Part shown: positions 53,329 to 62,209 of the stretch, one piece after another | How the letters are laid out: each line of letters opens with the position of its first letter | How positions within the stretch are numbered: position 1 is the stretch's first letter | Assembly: GCF_003285005.1 (NCBI RefSeq) | Contig: NZ_QMFA01000003.1 | Coordinates: forward strand, 88,970 to 152,969 | DNA from: Paenibacillus sp. YN15 | GTDB lineage: Bacteria > Bacillota > Bacilli > Paenibacillales > NBRC-103111 | Direction: 5' to 3' | Length of the DNA: 64,000 nt | The notes under the pieces: generated by a model | Database searches by the model: none | The model's input: the letters and a program-made list of their open reading frames with translations, nothing else | Told to the model about the DNA's origin: nothing | Made by a program: the position numbers and the translations under genes

Positions 53329-54330
53329 GTGAAAACATTAATTACCGTGACCAATCATGATCTCAGGCAATTGTTGTTCCGTCCGGAAACGGTTAAACGG
53401 TTGGAGGCTTTTTCGGAAGTGGGCTGGCTGGAGGAAGGACGGGCTTATACAGAGCAAGAGCTGGCCTCCCTTGTGAGGGAGTATGATGCGTGCATTACCT
53501 CATGGGGATCGCCGAAGCTGGGCTATGAGGTGCTGCGCCACGCCGACCGCCTGAAATTTATCGGGCATGCGGCCGGCTCAGTGGTTTCTGTGGTGAATGA
53601 GGATGTTTTTGATACCCCCATCACCGTGACGAATGCCAATCCGCTGTTGGCCCAGTCCACCGCCGAGGCAGCAGTTGCCTATATGCTGGCGGGGGCATGG
53701 AAGCTCCGGAGCTATGGCGAGTCCTTAAGAGCCGGCATGTGGTCAAATAATAATGTGGAAACGGTTCCCGGCTTATCCTATTGTACGGTGGGACTTATCG
53801 GTTACGGAGAAATCTCCCGCCATGTGATCCGGCTGCTGAAGCCTTTTCGCCCGAAGCTTCTTTTATATTCCCGCTATTGCAGCGAGACGGAAGCCGCCTC
53901 CCTGGGGGTTGAGCTATGCTCGCTGGATTCGTTGTTGTCGCGTTCGGATATTATTTCACTGCATAACACATGGACGCCGGCTACCGAAAAAATGATCGGC
54001 TCCGAGCAGCTGCGGAAAATACGCGACGGCGCTCTCCTTGTAAACACAGCGCGGGGCGCTATCATCGACGAGCAAATGCTGATAAGCGAGCTGTCCACGG
54101 GAAGATTTCAAGCGGTATTGGATGTATATGAACGGGAGCCGCTGCCTGCGGACAATCCGCTTCTTCATTTGCCGAATGTATGGTGTCTGCCGCATATCGG
54201 CGGGTTTCACAGCAGGCTCAAGCCGGAGATGGGGAATTTCGTTATTGAGGATTTGAAGCGGTTATTATCCGGCGCCCAACCGAAAGGAATCATAACGCGG
54301 GATGTGTACAAACGGTTAACTCCGAGATAA
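53329..54330 (+). CDS. D-2-hydroxyacid dehydrogenase family protein
   Basis: 333 aa, GTG start behind GGAGGG. NAD-binding GLIGYGEISRHVI; catalytic Arg in LLVNTARGAIID, Glu in YEREPLP and His in CLPHIGGFHS, all in the expected order and spacing. NAD-dependent oxidation or reduction of a 2-hydroxyacid such as phosphoglycerate- or glycerate-like substrates. Ends at a terminator. Confidence 0.9.
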   Translation: MKTLITVTNHDLRQLLFRPETVKRLEAFSEVGWLEEGRAYTEQELASLVREYDACITSWGSPKLGYEVLRHADRLKFIGHAAGSVVSVVNEDVFDTPITVTNANPLLAQSTAEAAVAYMLAGAWKLRSYGESLRAGMWSNNNVETVPGLSYCTVGLIGYGEISRHVIRLLKPFRPKLLLYSRYCSETEAASLGVELCSLDSLLSRSDIISLHNTWTPATEKMIGSEQLRKIRDGALLVNTARGAIIDEQMLISELSTGRFQAVLDVYEREPLPADNPLLHLPNVWCLPHIGGFHSRLKPEMGNFVIEDLKRLLSGAQPKGIITRDVYKRLTPR

Positions 54331-54352
54331 TGCCGATTACGCTCTATAAAAA

Positions 54353-54387
54353 AGTAACTCATCAAGCGAGATGGGTTGCTTTTTTTG
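54353..54387 (+). terminator. Rho-independent terminator
   Basis: AGTAACTCATC (54353-54363) pairs with GATGGGTTGCT (54370-54380) including two G-T pairs, then a run of T. Confidence 0.8.
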
Positions 54388-54414
54388 TGCTGGCGGAAAA
54401 AGGCAGTTTATCAA

Positions 54415-54443
54415 TTGAAAATGATTATCATTATCGATATAAT
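54415..54443 (+). promoter_or_regulatory. Promoter overlapped by a Fur box
   Basis: TTGAAA (54415-54420), 17-nt spacer, TATAAT (54438-54443). The 19-nt sequence at 54417-54435 (GAAAATGATTATCATTATC) matches the Fur consensus GATAATGATAATCATTATC at 17 of 19 positions. Fur bound here would block RNA polymerase, so the operon should respond to iron limitation. Confidence 0.88.
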
Positions 54444-54475
54444 CAGTATAGATCAAATACGGAGGGGCTGAGGCA

Positions 54476-55165
54476 ATGGAGGAGTTGAAAATGGCGAATA
54501 ACCGCGCGGCGGGGGGAGACCCTCCCGAAGCGGGCCGCCGGACAGCGCAATCTGTTCTGCCTGATTCTTGCAGAGAGGCAGCCCGCTTGATTCGCGAGCG
54601 AAGAACCATCCGCAGATTCGCCAAACAAGCTGTGCCGGTGCAGGAGCTGGCAGCTATGCTCAAGCTGGCGGCGGACACGGTTGCCTTGGAGTATGACCCG
54701 GATGGGCTGCGGTTTATTTTTTTTGCCAGCGACGAAGGGAAGCGCAAGGCGGGTCAAGCCATTATGGCCGCTTACAGCGGTCAGGGCTTATACCGTTGGA
54801 TGCCGGGCAAGGTTGTGCAGGCTATGGCCGGACAAGTGGCCAAAATCCCGCTGATTGCGGCTGTTATTGTCCGGGAATGCGGCAATCCTTCCTATAATGA
54901 CCGGCAAATAGCCGCGGCCAGCGGGATTATTCATAGCTTTACGCTGCTTGCCTGGGAGCGCCAAATCGGGCTGGTATGGAATACGGAGCTGGTTATTGAG
55001 CATGAGCTGCTGAAGGCCGGGCTCGGACTTGCCGGAGACGAGCGTCTTGTTTGCCTGCTGTATGTTGGAGCATACGACAAGCTGCCAAAAGGAAAAAGCC
55101 GCACCCCTGCCGCGGAAAAGTGGACTGTGCTGGGAGGGGACACGGGACAAGGAGGAGAAGCATGA
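54476..55165 (+). CDS. Nitroreductase-family protein, Fur-regulated
   Basis: 229 aa, ATG 33 nt after the -10; AGGGGCTGAGG upstream. The FMN/phosphate-binding start LIRERRTIRRFAKQAVP and the nitroreductase core (LAAMLKLAADTVA, IAAASGIIHSFTLLAWERQIGLVW) are present. Such enzymes reduce nitro groups, quinones or flavins with NAD(P)H; with iron control, a ferric or siderophore reductase role is possible (inference). Overlaps the next gene by 4 nt. Confidence 0.85.
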   Translation: MEELKMANNRAAGGDPPEAGRRTAQSVLPDSCREAARLIRERRTIRRFAKQAVPVQELAAMLKLAADTVALEYDPDGLRFIFFASDEGKRKAGQAIMAAYSGQGLYRWMPGKVVQAMAGQVAKIPLIAAVIVRECGNPSYNDRQIAAASGIIHSFTLLAWERQIGLVWNTELVIEHELLKAGLGLAGDERLVCLLYVGAYDKLPKGKSRTPAAEKWTVLGGDTGQGGEA

Positions 55166-55677
55166 GTATCCAGCCGATAATGAAGCGGATCGGAGGCCGC
55201 GAACAGTTCGACGGGCATCCGGTGACGGAGGGGCAAGTACAGGCGCTTCTGGAGGAAGCGGTGTGGGCGCCGAATCATCATTTGCGCGAGCCTTGGCGGT
55301 TTATTTGGGTGGCCGGGGATTACCGCGCCAAGCTGGCGGATTTATTCGACTTGCCCACCCATGCAGCCATCCAGGGGATGATCATGGAGGCGCCGGCTTG
55401 CCTGATTGTAGTGGCTCCCGTTCCCGAGGATGCCCGGGAAGCTGGGGAAGATTTTGCCGCCGCCTGCTGCCTGATTCAGAATCTGCAGATTCTCGCTTCA
55501 GCCAGCGGGTTGGGCATGGAGTGGCATTTGCCGTTGCGGGAGGAATGCCGGGCTTTCTGCACTGCCGCAGGACTTCAGCAGCATGAACGGATTGCCGGCG
55601 TGCTGGGGCTTGGCTATTTTAAGGACGAACCGGCAAAGGAGCCCGGGGAAAAGTCGCTGCGGATCGACATTGTCTGA
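55162..55677 (+). CDS. Second, short nitroreductase-family protein
   Basis: 171 aa, ATGA overlap with the first nitroreductase; GGAGGAGAAGC upstream. Core features: VTEGQVQALLEEAVWAPNHH, REPWRFIWV (flavin contacts) and ACCLIQNLQILASASGLGMEW. It is shorter than usual and starts beyond the typical Arg-Arg-Ser phosphate motif (its start reads MKRIGGREQF), so it may need its neighbour to form an active heterodimer (inference). Confidence 0.83.
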   Translation: MSIQPIMKRIGGREQFDGHPVTEGQVQALLEEAVWAPNHHLREPWRFIWVAGDYRAKLADLFDLPTHAAIQGMIMEAPACLIVVAPVPEDAREAGEDFAAACCLIQNLQILASASGLGMEWHLPLREECRAFCTAAGLQQHERIAGVLGLGYFKDEPAKEPGEKSLRIDIV

Positions 55678-55703
55678 AGCACGGGGCACGAAGGAGACTT
55701 GTT

Positions 55704-56480
55704 ATGGAGTTCTTGGTTTTTGGGGAAAAACACCTGCCCGTTGTGATGCTGATTCATGGAGCCGGCTGGTCGCGGACCTTTGTCAGACATGCGGAGCAGC
55801 TGAAGGACCGCTACTGCGTCGTTGTTCCCGTCTTGGACGGGTATGGCAATGATGCAACGCAGCGTTATGGCTCAACCGTCCAGTCGGCCAATGAATTGCT
55901 TGCCTATATCGATGAAGTATGGGGAGGGAAGCTGTTTGCCCTGGCCGGCGTGTCGCTTGGCGGGCAGATTGCGCTGGAAATGCTGACCCAACGGAGGAAG
56001 CTGGCAAAGTATGCCATCGTTGAAGGGGCGCTTTGTATCCCGCAGCCGCATTTGTTGAAATATACGCTTATCCACCGCGGCTTATTTCGCTTCATGACAG
56101 GAGGCGTGATGGCCAAATTGTCCAACCGCAGGCTGCCCCGGCATTTTCAACTGGACCGCGCTTCCATGGATGCCTGCATTCAGGAAATGTCGGCATTTCA
56201 TAAGGACAGCATCGATGCCTTGTTCGTTTCGCATAACGCTTATGTTCTGAGAGAGGAGCTTCGCGTTTGCGAGGTGCCGCTGCTTTGTCTGGTGGCCGGC
56301 AAGGACCCGGCTCCCATCCGCAGATCGGCTACGCTCCTTCAAGAGGTCATGCACGATTGCCGGGTGGAAATTCTTCCGGAGTACCGCCATGGAGAGCTGA
56401 GTGTGCACCGTCCGCAGGAATGGATTTCACGGGCGTTGAGGTTTTGGGATAAAGCTAACAGCCGTGCCGTCCAGAGGTAG
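55704..56480 (+). CDS. Alpha/beta-hydrolase fold protein
   Basis: 258 aa, ATG after AAGGAG. Oxyanion motif IHGAGWS, nucleophile elbow GVSLGGQIA (Ser), Asp in VAGKDPAP and His in YRHGELSVHRP give a full triad. Third gene of the Fur-box operon (26 nt gap), so an esterase acting on a siderophore or its precursor is one possibility; general esterase or thioesterase activity is equally possible. No signal peptide. Confidence 0.85.
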   Translation: MEFLVFGEKHLPVVMLIHGAGWSRTFVRHAEQLKDRYCVVVPVLDGYGNDATQRYGSTVQSANELLAYIDEVWGGKLFALAGVSLGGQIALEMLTQRRKLAKYAIVEGALCIPQPHLLKYTLIHRGLFRFMTGGVMAKLSNRRLPRHFQLDRASMDACIQEMSAFHKDSIDALFVSHNAYVLREELRVCEVPLLCLVAGKDPAPIRRSATLLQEVMHDCRVEILPEYRHGELSVHRPQEWISRALRFWDKANSRAVQR

Positions 56481-56499
56481 CGATTCGGCTGGTTTCGCG

Positions 56500-56574
56500 T
56501 TAAGTGATGTAATGCGTTTTTTCATGATTGTCACGAAATTGCTTGGGAGATTGCCCGGTAATTCGGTTAAACAT
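56500..56574 (-). pseudogene. C-terminal tail of an AraC-family regulator
   Basis: Minus-strand frame reading FNRITGQSPKQFRDNHEK to a stop; this is the end of the second AraC helix-turn-helix (FxRxTGxSPxxFR). Nothing upstream continues it, so only about 24 residues survive. Confidence 0.6.
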
Positions 56575-56612
56575 GATGGAGAGAGGATTTGCAGTTGTTG
56601 CAATTATCGAAG

Positions 56613-56658
56613 ACAGCCAGACGGGCGAAGTGTTGCATTCACCGTCTGGCTGTTGTTC
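56613..56658. terminator. Terminator-like hairpin
   Basis: ACAGCCAGACGG (56613-56624) pairs perfectly with CCGTCTGGCTGT (56642-56653), then TGTTCTT. It lies between gene remnants. Confidence 0.6.
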
Positions 56659-56663
56659 TTACC

Positions 56664-57165
56664 TTAACAGTGATCTATGAACGCATCATGAAGCAAAAAT
56701 CGCGTCAATCTGCGGATCTCTTCTTCCGTCAACTCCACCTTGAGGGGCTCCAGATTGGAAAGCACCTGCTCGGGCCGTTTTGCGCCGGGAATCAGAGCAT
56801 CAATTCCATCCACGGTTAAATACCACGCCAGTATGCGCTACCTCCGCCCCTTTGGCTTCCGCAATGCGGCGTACCTGTTCTACCTTATCAAGATTGCGCG
56901 CGAAGGTCTCGCCCTGGAACAACGGGTTGTTTTTGCGGAAGTCCTAAACGTATCCCACGGCCGATACTTGCCGCCAAGAAGCCCCGACCCAAGCGGGAAA
57001 TACGGCACAAAGGAAATCCCATGCTCGCGGGTATAGGGAAGCAAATCCTGCTCGGCCTTGCGGTGCAGCAGATTATAGTGGGATTGCAGTACATCCACAT
57101 AACCATCCTTGTTCGCTTCCCACAGCTGATCGATAGAGAAATTCGACACGCCGATAGCTCCTTGT
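56664..57165 (-). pseudogene. Aldo/keto reductase remnant (5' truncated, two frameshifts)
   Basis: Minus strand: [39 protein letters not shown] and [20 protein letters not shown]; a frameshift near 56950, then [19 protein letters not shown]; another near 56840, then [20 protein letters not shown] to a stop at 56664. These are the C-terminal two thirds of an AKR; the catalytic Tyr/Lys/His part is absent, cut at about 57165 where a ParB-like remnant begins. Confidence 0.88.
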
Positions 57166-57168
57166 CTC

Positions 57169-57424
57169 GTTCGCGAACTGGACGACGACCAAGCTACGAT
57201 TATCATGGTGGATAGCAACCTGCAACGGGAATATATCTCACCGAGCGAAAAAGCGTTTGCCTATCGGATGAAGCTGGCGGCGATAAATCGGCAGGGTTAA
57301 CGAACAGATCTAATTTCCCGACAAGTTGTCGGGAGTCGGAAAGCGCAGAAGTTGTAGGGCGAGACGCCGGTGAAAGTGGAAGGCAAGTTCAACGCTATAT
57401 TCGGTTAACAGAACTCATGCTTTA
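57169..57424 (+). pseudogene. ParB-like partition protein remnant from a conjugative element
   Basis: Plus strand: [40 protein letters not shown], an in-frame TAA, then after a frameshift ESESAEVVGRDAGESGRQVQ and RYIRLTELM. These match the central motifs (box II, SDLQRE-like, and the HTH) of ParB/Spo0J-type proteins found on integrative and conjugative elements. Both ends are missing. Confidence 0.85.
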
Positions 57425-57581
57425 TATCGGATGAGTCGGCTTAAAGTGCCCTTCATGAATGAATTCCTCCCGCTGTTTGACGAAGGCTCTTGTTGCCCTA
57501 TTTGTTTCACTATAAAGCAGATGACCCTTATTGAGTATAGAAATGCTTAAAAGTGAAGGCGAATGCCGGATTTTGAAAGCA

Positions 57582-57608
57582 GGATACGGCACATTTAAAG
57601 CCGTATCC
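57582..57608. terminator. Hairpin upstream of the EEP-SLH gene
   Basis: GGATACGGC (57582-57590) pairs with GCCGTATCC (57600-57608), followed by AGTTTTCG. Possible terminator or leader structure. The rest of 57425-57629 shows no gene. Confidence 0.5.
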
Positions 57609-57629
57609 AGTTTTCGAAATAGACGTATA

Positions 57630-57645
57630 TTGCAAGCGCTTGCTA
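57630..57645. promoter_or_regulatory. CcpA cre-like palindrome
   Basis: TTGCAAGCGCTTGCTA, with a perfect GCAAGCGCTTGC core, resembles LacI/CcpA catabolite-response sites. A -10-like TATAAG lies at 57650. Suggests carbon-source control of the gene at 57692. Confidence 0.55.
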
Positions 57646-57691
57646 ACCTTATAAGGCAAACAATAATTGTGTTAAGGGAGTGAATGGAATA

Positions 57692-60600
57692 ATGGCCGGT
57701 TTAAAAATAAGAAAGCGCTTTATCTTGTTTCTAACAGGCTTGTTGGTCTTTGCGGGATTGGGTCTTGGTACACAGACAGTCCCTAGGGCAGAAGCGGCGG
57801 TTGGTTCCTCAGGTGATATTGCGCCTTTGCTGCTTGAGGACTTCATCGATGTTTCAGATTGGACGGACGTCTACAAAAGCCGCGGTACGTTTGAAGCAAT
57901 CGAAGGCGTTGGGGTGATGACTTCAAATAGTGACAGTTATGGATATGTAGGGAAATCAGTGACCTACAATGTTTCCGAGCTGCCGATTCTACACCTAAAG
58001 ATAGACAGCGTTGACGAGGGAGGTCTGTGGGCGTTAAAGCTGAATGCAGGCGACGGAGATAAAACGATACAAGGAGATACGAATGTAACTGGAGAAGTTG
58101 CCTTTGATTTGAGGAAAAATGAGAATACAAAGAACTGGAGCGGTGTAAAAAAATTTGAACTCAGATTGATGTTCGGGAGTAACACGAAAAATAAGTCATA
58201 CAGAATCAGCGAACTATGGGCGGAGCCAGGAGCGCCATCGACGCCAAGCGGTCTTGTAGCATCGGCCGGCGATTCATCGGCGACCTTGATGTGGAATGCT
58301 TCGGCAGGGACGGTCAGTTACAATGTATACCAATATGAGGGCATGGTTGCACCGGTGAATCCTGCAGACTGGAAGCTTGTGGGAGAAGTTGTGACAGATC
58401 CTGCGTACACCGTGAAAGGACTTACGAATGGTACAAGCTACACATTCGCGGTAAAGGCAACGAACGCACTAGGCGCGAGTGATTATTCAGGAACTGCAAT
58501 CGCAAGGCCCGAAGCGGATGGTTCCAAACATGAGATTGAACCGCTGCGGCTTGAAGACTTCAGCGATGGCGATGTTTCGAATTGGACAGACTTGGTAAGG
58601 GGGACGATAGAAGAAATCAACGGTGCTGGGGTGATCACTCATACTGAAGATAAATGGGGAAATGTAGGCATTCCGGTGACTTACAACGTCACAGATCTTC
58701 CCATCCTTCGTATCAAGATTGACGGCGTTGACGAAGGAATAACATGGGCATTAAAACTTAAAACAAGTGATGGGGAATTAACAGTAGTAACTGACACTGT
58801 CAAAACTGGCGAATTTGCCTTCGATCTGCGTAAGGCAGATAAGTCATGGGGGATGGCTGGTTTAAAGAACTTCACAATCAGACTCGTGTACCCGAGCGGC
58901 ACTGGGAACAAATCCTTCAGAATCAGCGAACTGTGGGCGGAGCCGGCAGCAGCACCAGCGGCACCAAACGATCTCGTTGCAACAGTCGGGAATTCATGGG
59001 CGACCTTATCATGGAATGATATAGTAGATGCGAGTGGTTACGGGGTAGAGGATCGTTACGATATATACCAATATGAGGGTTCGACTGCACCGGAAAATCC
59101 TGCTGATTGGGAGCGCGTAGGAACAGACGTACCGGACGCTACGTTCACGGCGACAGGCCTAACGATCGGTAAGGAATACGCATTTGCGGTAAAGGCTAAG
59201 AACGCTGAAGGGGAGAGTGATTATTCAGCGGTGGCAATCGCGGCACCGATTCCAACATACAAACTGAATTTAATGACGTTCAATATCAAGGATGGATCAG
59301 GTGTTGATGCAGAATTATGGAACACTCGCAAAAGAATATTTACCAAAATCATTAATGATTTTGCTCCAGACGTGTTTGGCATGCAGGAAGCCCATAACGA
59401 GCTTATTAATTATTTGATTGATAACTTGGACGAACAGTACGCCTCAATTGGAGTCTCGCGCTATGGCAATACGGAAGAAGAATATAATAACATCTTGTAT
59501 CGCTCTGACAAATTCGAAGTGGTGGATTCGGGAACATTCTGGTTAAGCGATACACCGAATCTTGTGGGAAGTAAGAGCTTATTTGATCCGCAATATCCTC
59601 GTATAGCCACCTGGGCTAAGTTCAAGGTAATCGATAACCCGCAAGCCGAGTTTTATTACTTTAACACCCATTTTTCAACGAAAGATGAGGCCAAGAAGCA
59701 AGGTTCCTCTGTTATTCTGGATCAGATGGACCAAATTGTATACTCGCCAGATGTACCCGTATTTCTGGGGGGCGATTTAAATGCCGACACAGACAATGCC
59801 GCTTTTAAATTGCTTGAGAATTCCAGCCTCAACGATACCTGGACAGAAGCGGGACATTCCTATACGGATGATGGCACCTACGGCAATTTTGAAGGCTTGC
59901 TTAACGAGGGACACATTGATTGGATTTTCGAACGCAATGTAAACAAAATTCAATCGATCAAGATCAATCATTACAATGAAGGTGGTGTCTATCCTTCCGA
60001 TCATTATCCAGTTGAATTGGTCGTGGAAATTCCATTAACCGGCCGCGTGGGGGCAACTGTTCCTGGTGCGCCTCACGATGTATATGCCGCCTCTGATGAG
60101 GGATCGGCCAAAGTGCTCTTCGTTCCATCTAGAGACGATGGAGGCAGTGAGGTTCTGAATTATAAGGTTACGGTATTGCAGGGCGGCATTCCCGTCAAGA
60201 CGGTGAAAGGGGACGCAAGCCCAATTTCCGTCACAGGGCTGGATAAGGATGGCGAATACACGTTTACAGTGTCGGCTGTAAATGCGGTCGGCGAATCCGC
60301 CCAATCGAATCCTTCCAAGCCGATCTACGAATTGGCGAATGAGGAACTTGGCTTGCCGTATCTGGCAGCTGCTGTTTCGTCGGACCATTTGGTAAGCGGC
60401 AAAATAACCATCACGCCAACGAATAACCCGGTTGACGACCAGGAATACGCCCTGTTTTGGGGAAATGCAAGCGGGAAACTGTCAGAGGTTCCAATCGCAA
60501 CAATTCCGGTGGGCAACATGGAAGACGTAAATTACACTTTTGACAAAAAAACGGTACCAAGTGGAGCGGCAGCGATCCTCGTGTACACCCGGATTCTCGG

Positions 60601-62116
60601 GTTCCAATCCACAGCGTACTCCAAGGACGTGTTGCCGACAGCTGGTGTTCAACCTTTGCAAATCGAGGATTTTTCCGATGTTTCGGATTGGACGGACTTA
60701 AGATACGGCAAAGTAACAGCGACTGACGGTGTCGGTACGATTAGCGTAAATGAAATGAACTATGACGGAACTATTTATAAGGATAGAAGTTTCGGATATG
60801 CAGGGATTCCTGTGTCTTACAATCTTACCGATCTTCCCATTCTTCGAGTCAAAATTGATAGCCTGGACGATGGGGCGAAATGGGCGCTCAAGCTTCATAC
60901 GGAACCTCATCAAAGTGGAGGAGATATCACAATACAAGGTGACACTGATGAAACGGGTGTATTCACCTTCGACTTGAGGAAAATAACAAGTTGGGACGGC
61001 AATAAAGATTTCATCATCAAGGTGTTCGCAATCGGTGTGGGTAAATCGCTCAAAGTTAGCGAACTACGGGTAGAACCGGCTGTCGTGTTACCATCTGAAC
61101 CGTCAGAACCGTCGACACCCTCGGATAACGGTAATACCCCAGTCACCGACAACCCTGTCAAATCGACCAGCGGCAGCATCGTCATACCTGCCGGGAAAGC
61201 CGGTGAGGTTGGCCTTGAAGATGCAGCTCTCGTCAAGGTTCCCGCAGGCGCAGCCGAACAAGAGTTGCGCATCACAATAGAGAAGCTGCTTGACGCGACG
61301 CCATGGAAGACGGATCAGGGTGACATCGTCAGCCATGTGTTCGAGATGCTGAAGAATGTCTCCGGCAACTTCAAAAAACCGGTCACGATCTCGCTGAAGT
61401 TCGATCAGACTGCGATGAAGGCAGGTCAAAGAGCTGCGATCTTCTACTATGACGAAGCCAAAAAAGTTTGGGTTGAAATTGGCGGCAAGATTGAAGGAGA
61501 TCGTATCACAGCCGAGGTAAACCACTTCACTAAATTCGCGGTACTGGCGGTAGAGCAGGCCGATGGCGAACCGAGCCCGTCATTGCCGACATTTTCGGAT
61601 ATTGAAGGGCATTGGGCGAATAGCTCCATCATCAGCGCAGTGGCCAAGAAGCTGGTTGTCGGTTATCCTGATGGCACGTTCAAGCCGAACAAGTCTGTCA
61701 CACGCGCCGAGTTTACGATCATGCTGATGAATGCGCTGAAGAAGGAGACTACTGACACAGTGCTAACGTTCAAGGACCGCGATAAGATCGGTGAGTGGGC
61801 GGCAAAAGCGGTCGCCCAAGCCGTCGAAGCTGGTATCGTCAGCGGTTATGAGGACGGCAATTTCCGCCCGAATACAATCATCACGCGATCGGAGATGGCA
61901 GTCATGATCGCCAAGGCGCTTCAGTTGCCAGCGGATCAGGCAACGGATACGGGTTTCGTCGACGACGAGAAGATTCCGCAATGGGCCAAATCGGCGGTCA
62001 AGGCTCTCACAGGGCTCGGCATCATCAGCGGACGAGGAGGGGATATATTCGCTCCGAACGATTCGGCGACCCGCGCGGAAGCCGTGACCTTGCTGCTGAA
62101 TATGCTTGACAAATAG
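57692..62116 (+). CDS. Secreted EEP phosphodiesterase with beta modules, FN3 and SLH anchors
   Basis: 1474 aa from ATG 57692 (AAGGGAG 11 nt upstream). A signal peptide (KIRKRFILFLTGLLVFAGLG) is followed, by position, by a beta module (57830-58225), FN3, a second copy of the module (58540-58955), FN3, the EEP domain (59265-60030: MTFNIKDGSG, GMQEAHNE, GGDLNAD, HIDWIFE, SDHYPV), FN3, a further beta domain, a third module copy (60650-61080), a Pro/Ser linker, a ZU5-like region, and three SLH repeats (61580-62100: FSDIEGHWA, YPDGTFKPN, YEDGNFRPN). Wall-anchored, acting on an extracellular phosphodiester: DNA, teichoic-type polymer or lipid. Substrate unknown. Confidence 0.88.
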   Translation: MAGLKIRKRFILFLTGLLVFAGLGLGTQTVPRAEAAVGSSGDIAPLLLEDFIDVSDWTDVYKSRGTFEAIEGVGVMTSNSDSYGYVGKSVTYNVSELPILHLKIDSVDEGGLWALKLNAGDGDKTIQGDTNVTGEVAFDLRKNENTKNWSGVKKFELRLMFGSNTKNKSYRISELWAEPGAPSTPSGLVASAGDSSATLMWNASAGTVSYNVYQYEGMVAPVNPADWKLVGEVVTDPAYTVKGLTNGTSYTFAVKATNALGASDYSGTAIARPEADGSKHEIEPLRLEDFSDGDVSNWTDLVRGTIEEINGAGVITHTEDKWGNVGIPVTYNVTDLPILRIKIDGVDEGITWALKLKTSDGELTVVTDTVKTGEFAFDLRKADKSWGMAGLKNFTIRLVYPSGTGNKSFRISELWAEPAAAPAAPNDLVATVGNSWATLSWNDIVDASGYGVEDRYDIYQYEGSTAPENPADWERVGTDVPDATFTATGLTIGKEYAFAVKAKNAEGESDYSAVAIAAPIPTYKLNLMTFNIKDGSGVDAELWNTRKRIFTKIINDFAPDVFGMQEAHNELINYLIDNLDEQYASIGVSRYGNTEEEYNNILYRSDKFEVVDSGTFWLSDTPNLVGSKSLFDPQYPRIATWAKFKVIDNPQAEFYYFNTHFSTKDEAKKQGSSVILDQMDQIVYSPDVPVFLGGDLNADTDNAAFKLLENSSLNDTWTEAGHSYTDDGTYGNFEGLLNEGHIDWIFERNVNKIQSIKINHYNEGGVYPSDHYPVELVVEIPLTGRVGATVPGAPHDVYAASDEGSAKVLFVPSRDDGGSEVLNYKVTVLQGGIPVKTVKGDASPISVTGLDKDGEYTFTVSAVNAVGESAQSNPSKPIYELANEELGLPYLAAAVSSDHLVSGKITITPTNNPVDDQEYALFWGNASGKLSEVPIATIPVGNMEDVNYTFDKKTVPSGAAAILVYTRILGFQSTAYSKDVLPTAGVQPLQIEDFSDVSDWTDLRYGKVTATDGVGTISVNEMNYDGTIYKDRSFGYAGIPVSYNLTDLPILRVKIDSLDDGAKWALKLHTEPHQSGGDITIQGDTDETGVFTFDLRKITSWDGNKDFIIKVFAIGVGKSLKVSELRVEPAVVLPSEPSEPSTPSDNGNTPVTDNPVKSTSGSIVIPAGKAGEVGLEDAALVKVPAGAAEQELRITIEKLLDATPWKTDQGDIVSHVFEMLKNVSGNFKKPVTISLKFDQTAMKAGQRAAIFYYDEAKKVWVEIGGKIEGDRITAEVNHFTKFAVLAVEQADGEPSPSLPTFSDIEGHWANSSIISAVAKKLVVGYPDGTFKPNKSVTRAEFTIMLMNALKKETTDTVLTFKDRDKIGEWAAKAVAQAVEAGIVSGYEDGNFRPNTIITRSEMAVMIAKALQLPADQATDTGFVDDEKIPQWAKSAVKALTGLGIISGRGGDIFAPNDSATRAEAVTLLLNMLDK

Positions 62117-62133
62117 ATTCTCAATTTAATAGT

Positions 62134-62184
62134 TTGACAAACATAACGCAGAAAACTCATTATGATGCTTCTGCGTTATGTTTG
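62134..62184 (+). promoter_or_regulatory. 16-bp perfect inverted repeat overlapping a promoter-like sequence
   Basis: CAAACATAACGCAGAA (62138-62153) faces TTCTGCGTTATGTTTG (62169-62184). This can act as terminator for the SLH gene. TTGACA (62134-62139), with CATTAT (62158-62163) 18 nt on, is a promoter candidate for the next gene, so the palindrome may also be an operator. Confidence 0.6.
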
Positions 62185-62209
62185 CATTATAAAGCAAGGA
62201 GTGATAATG

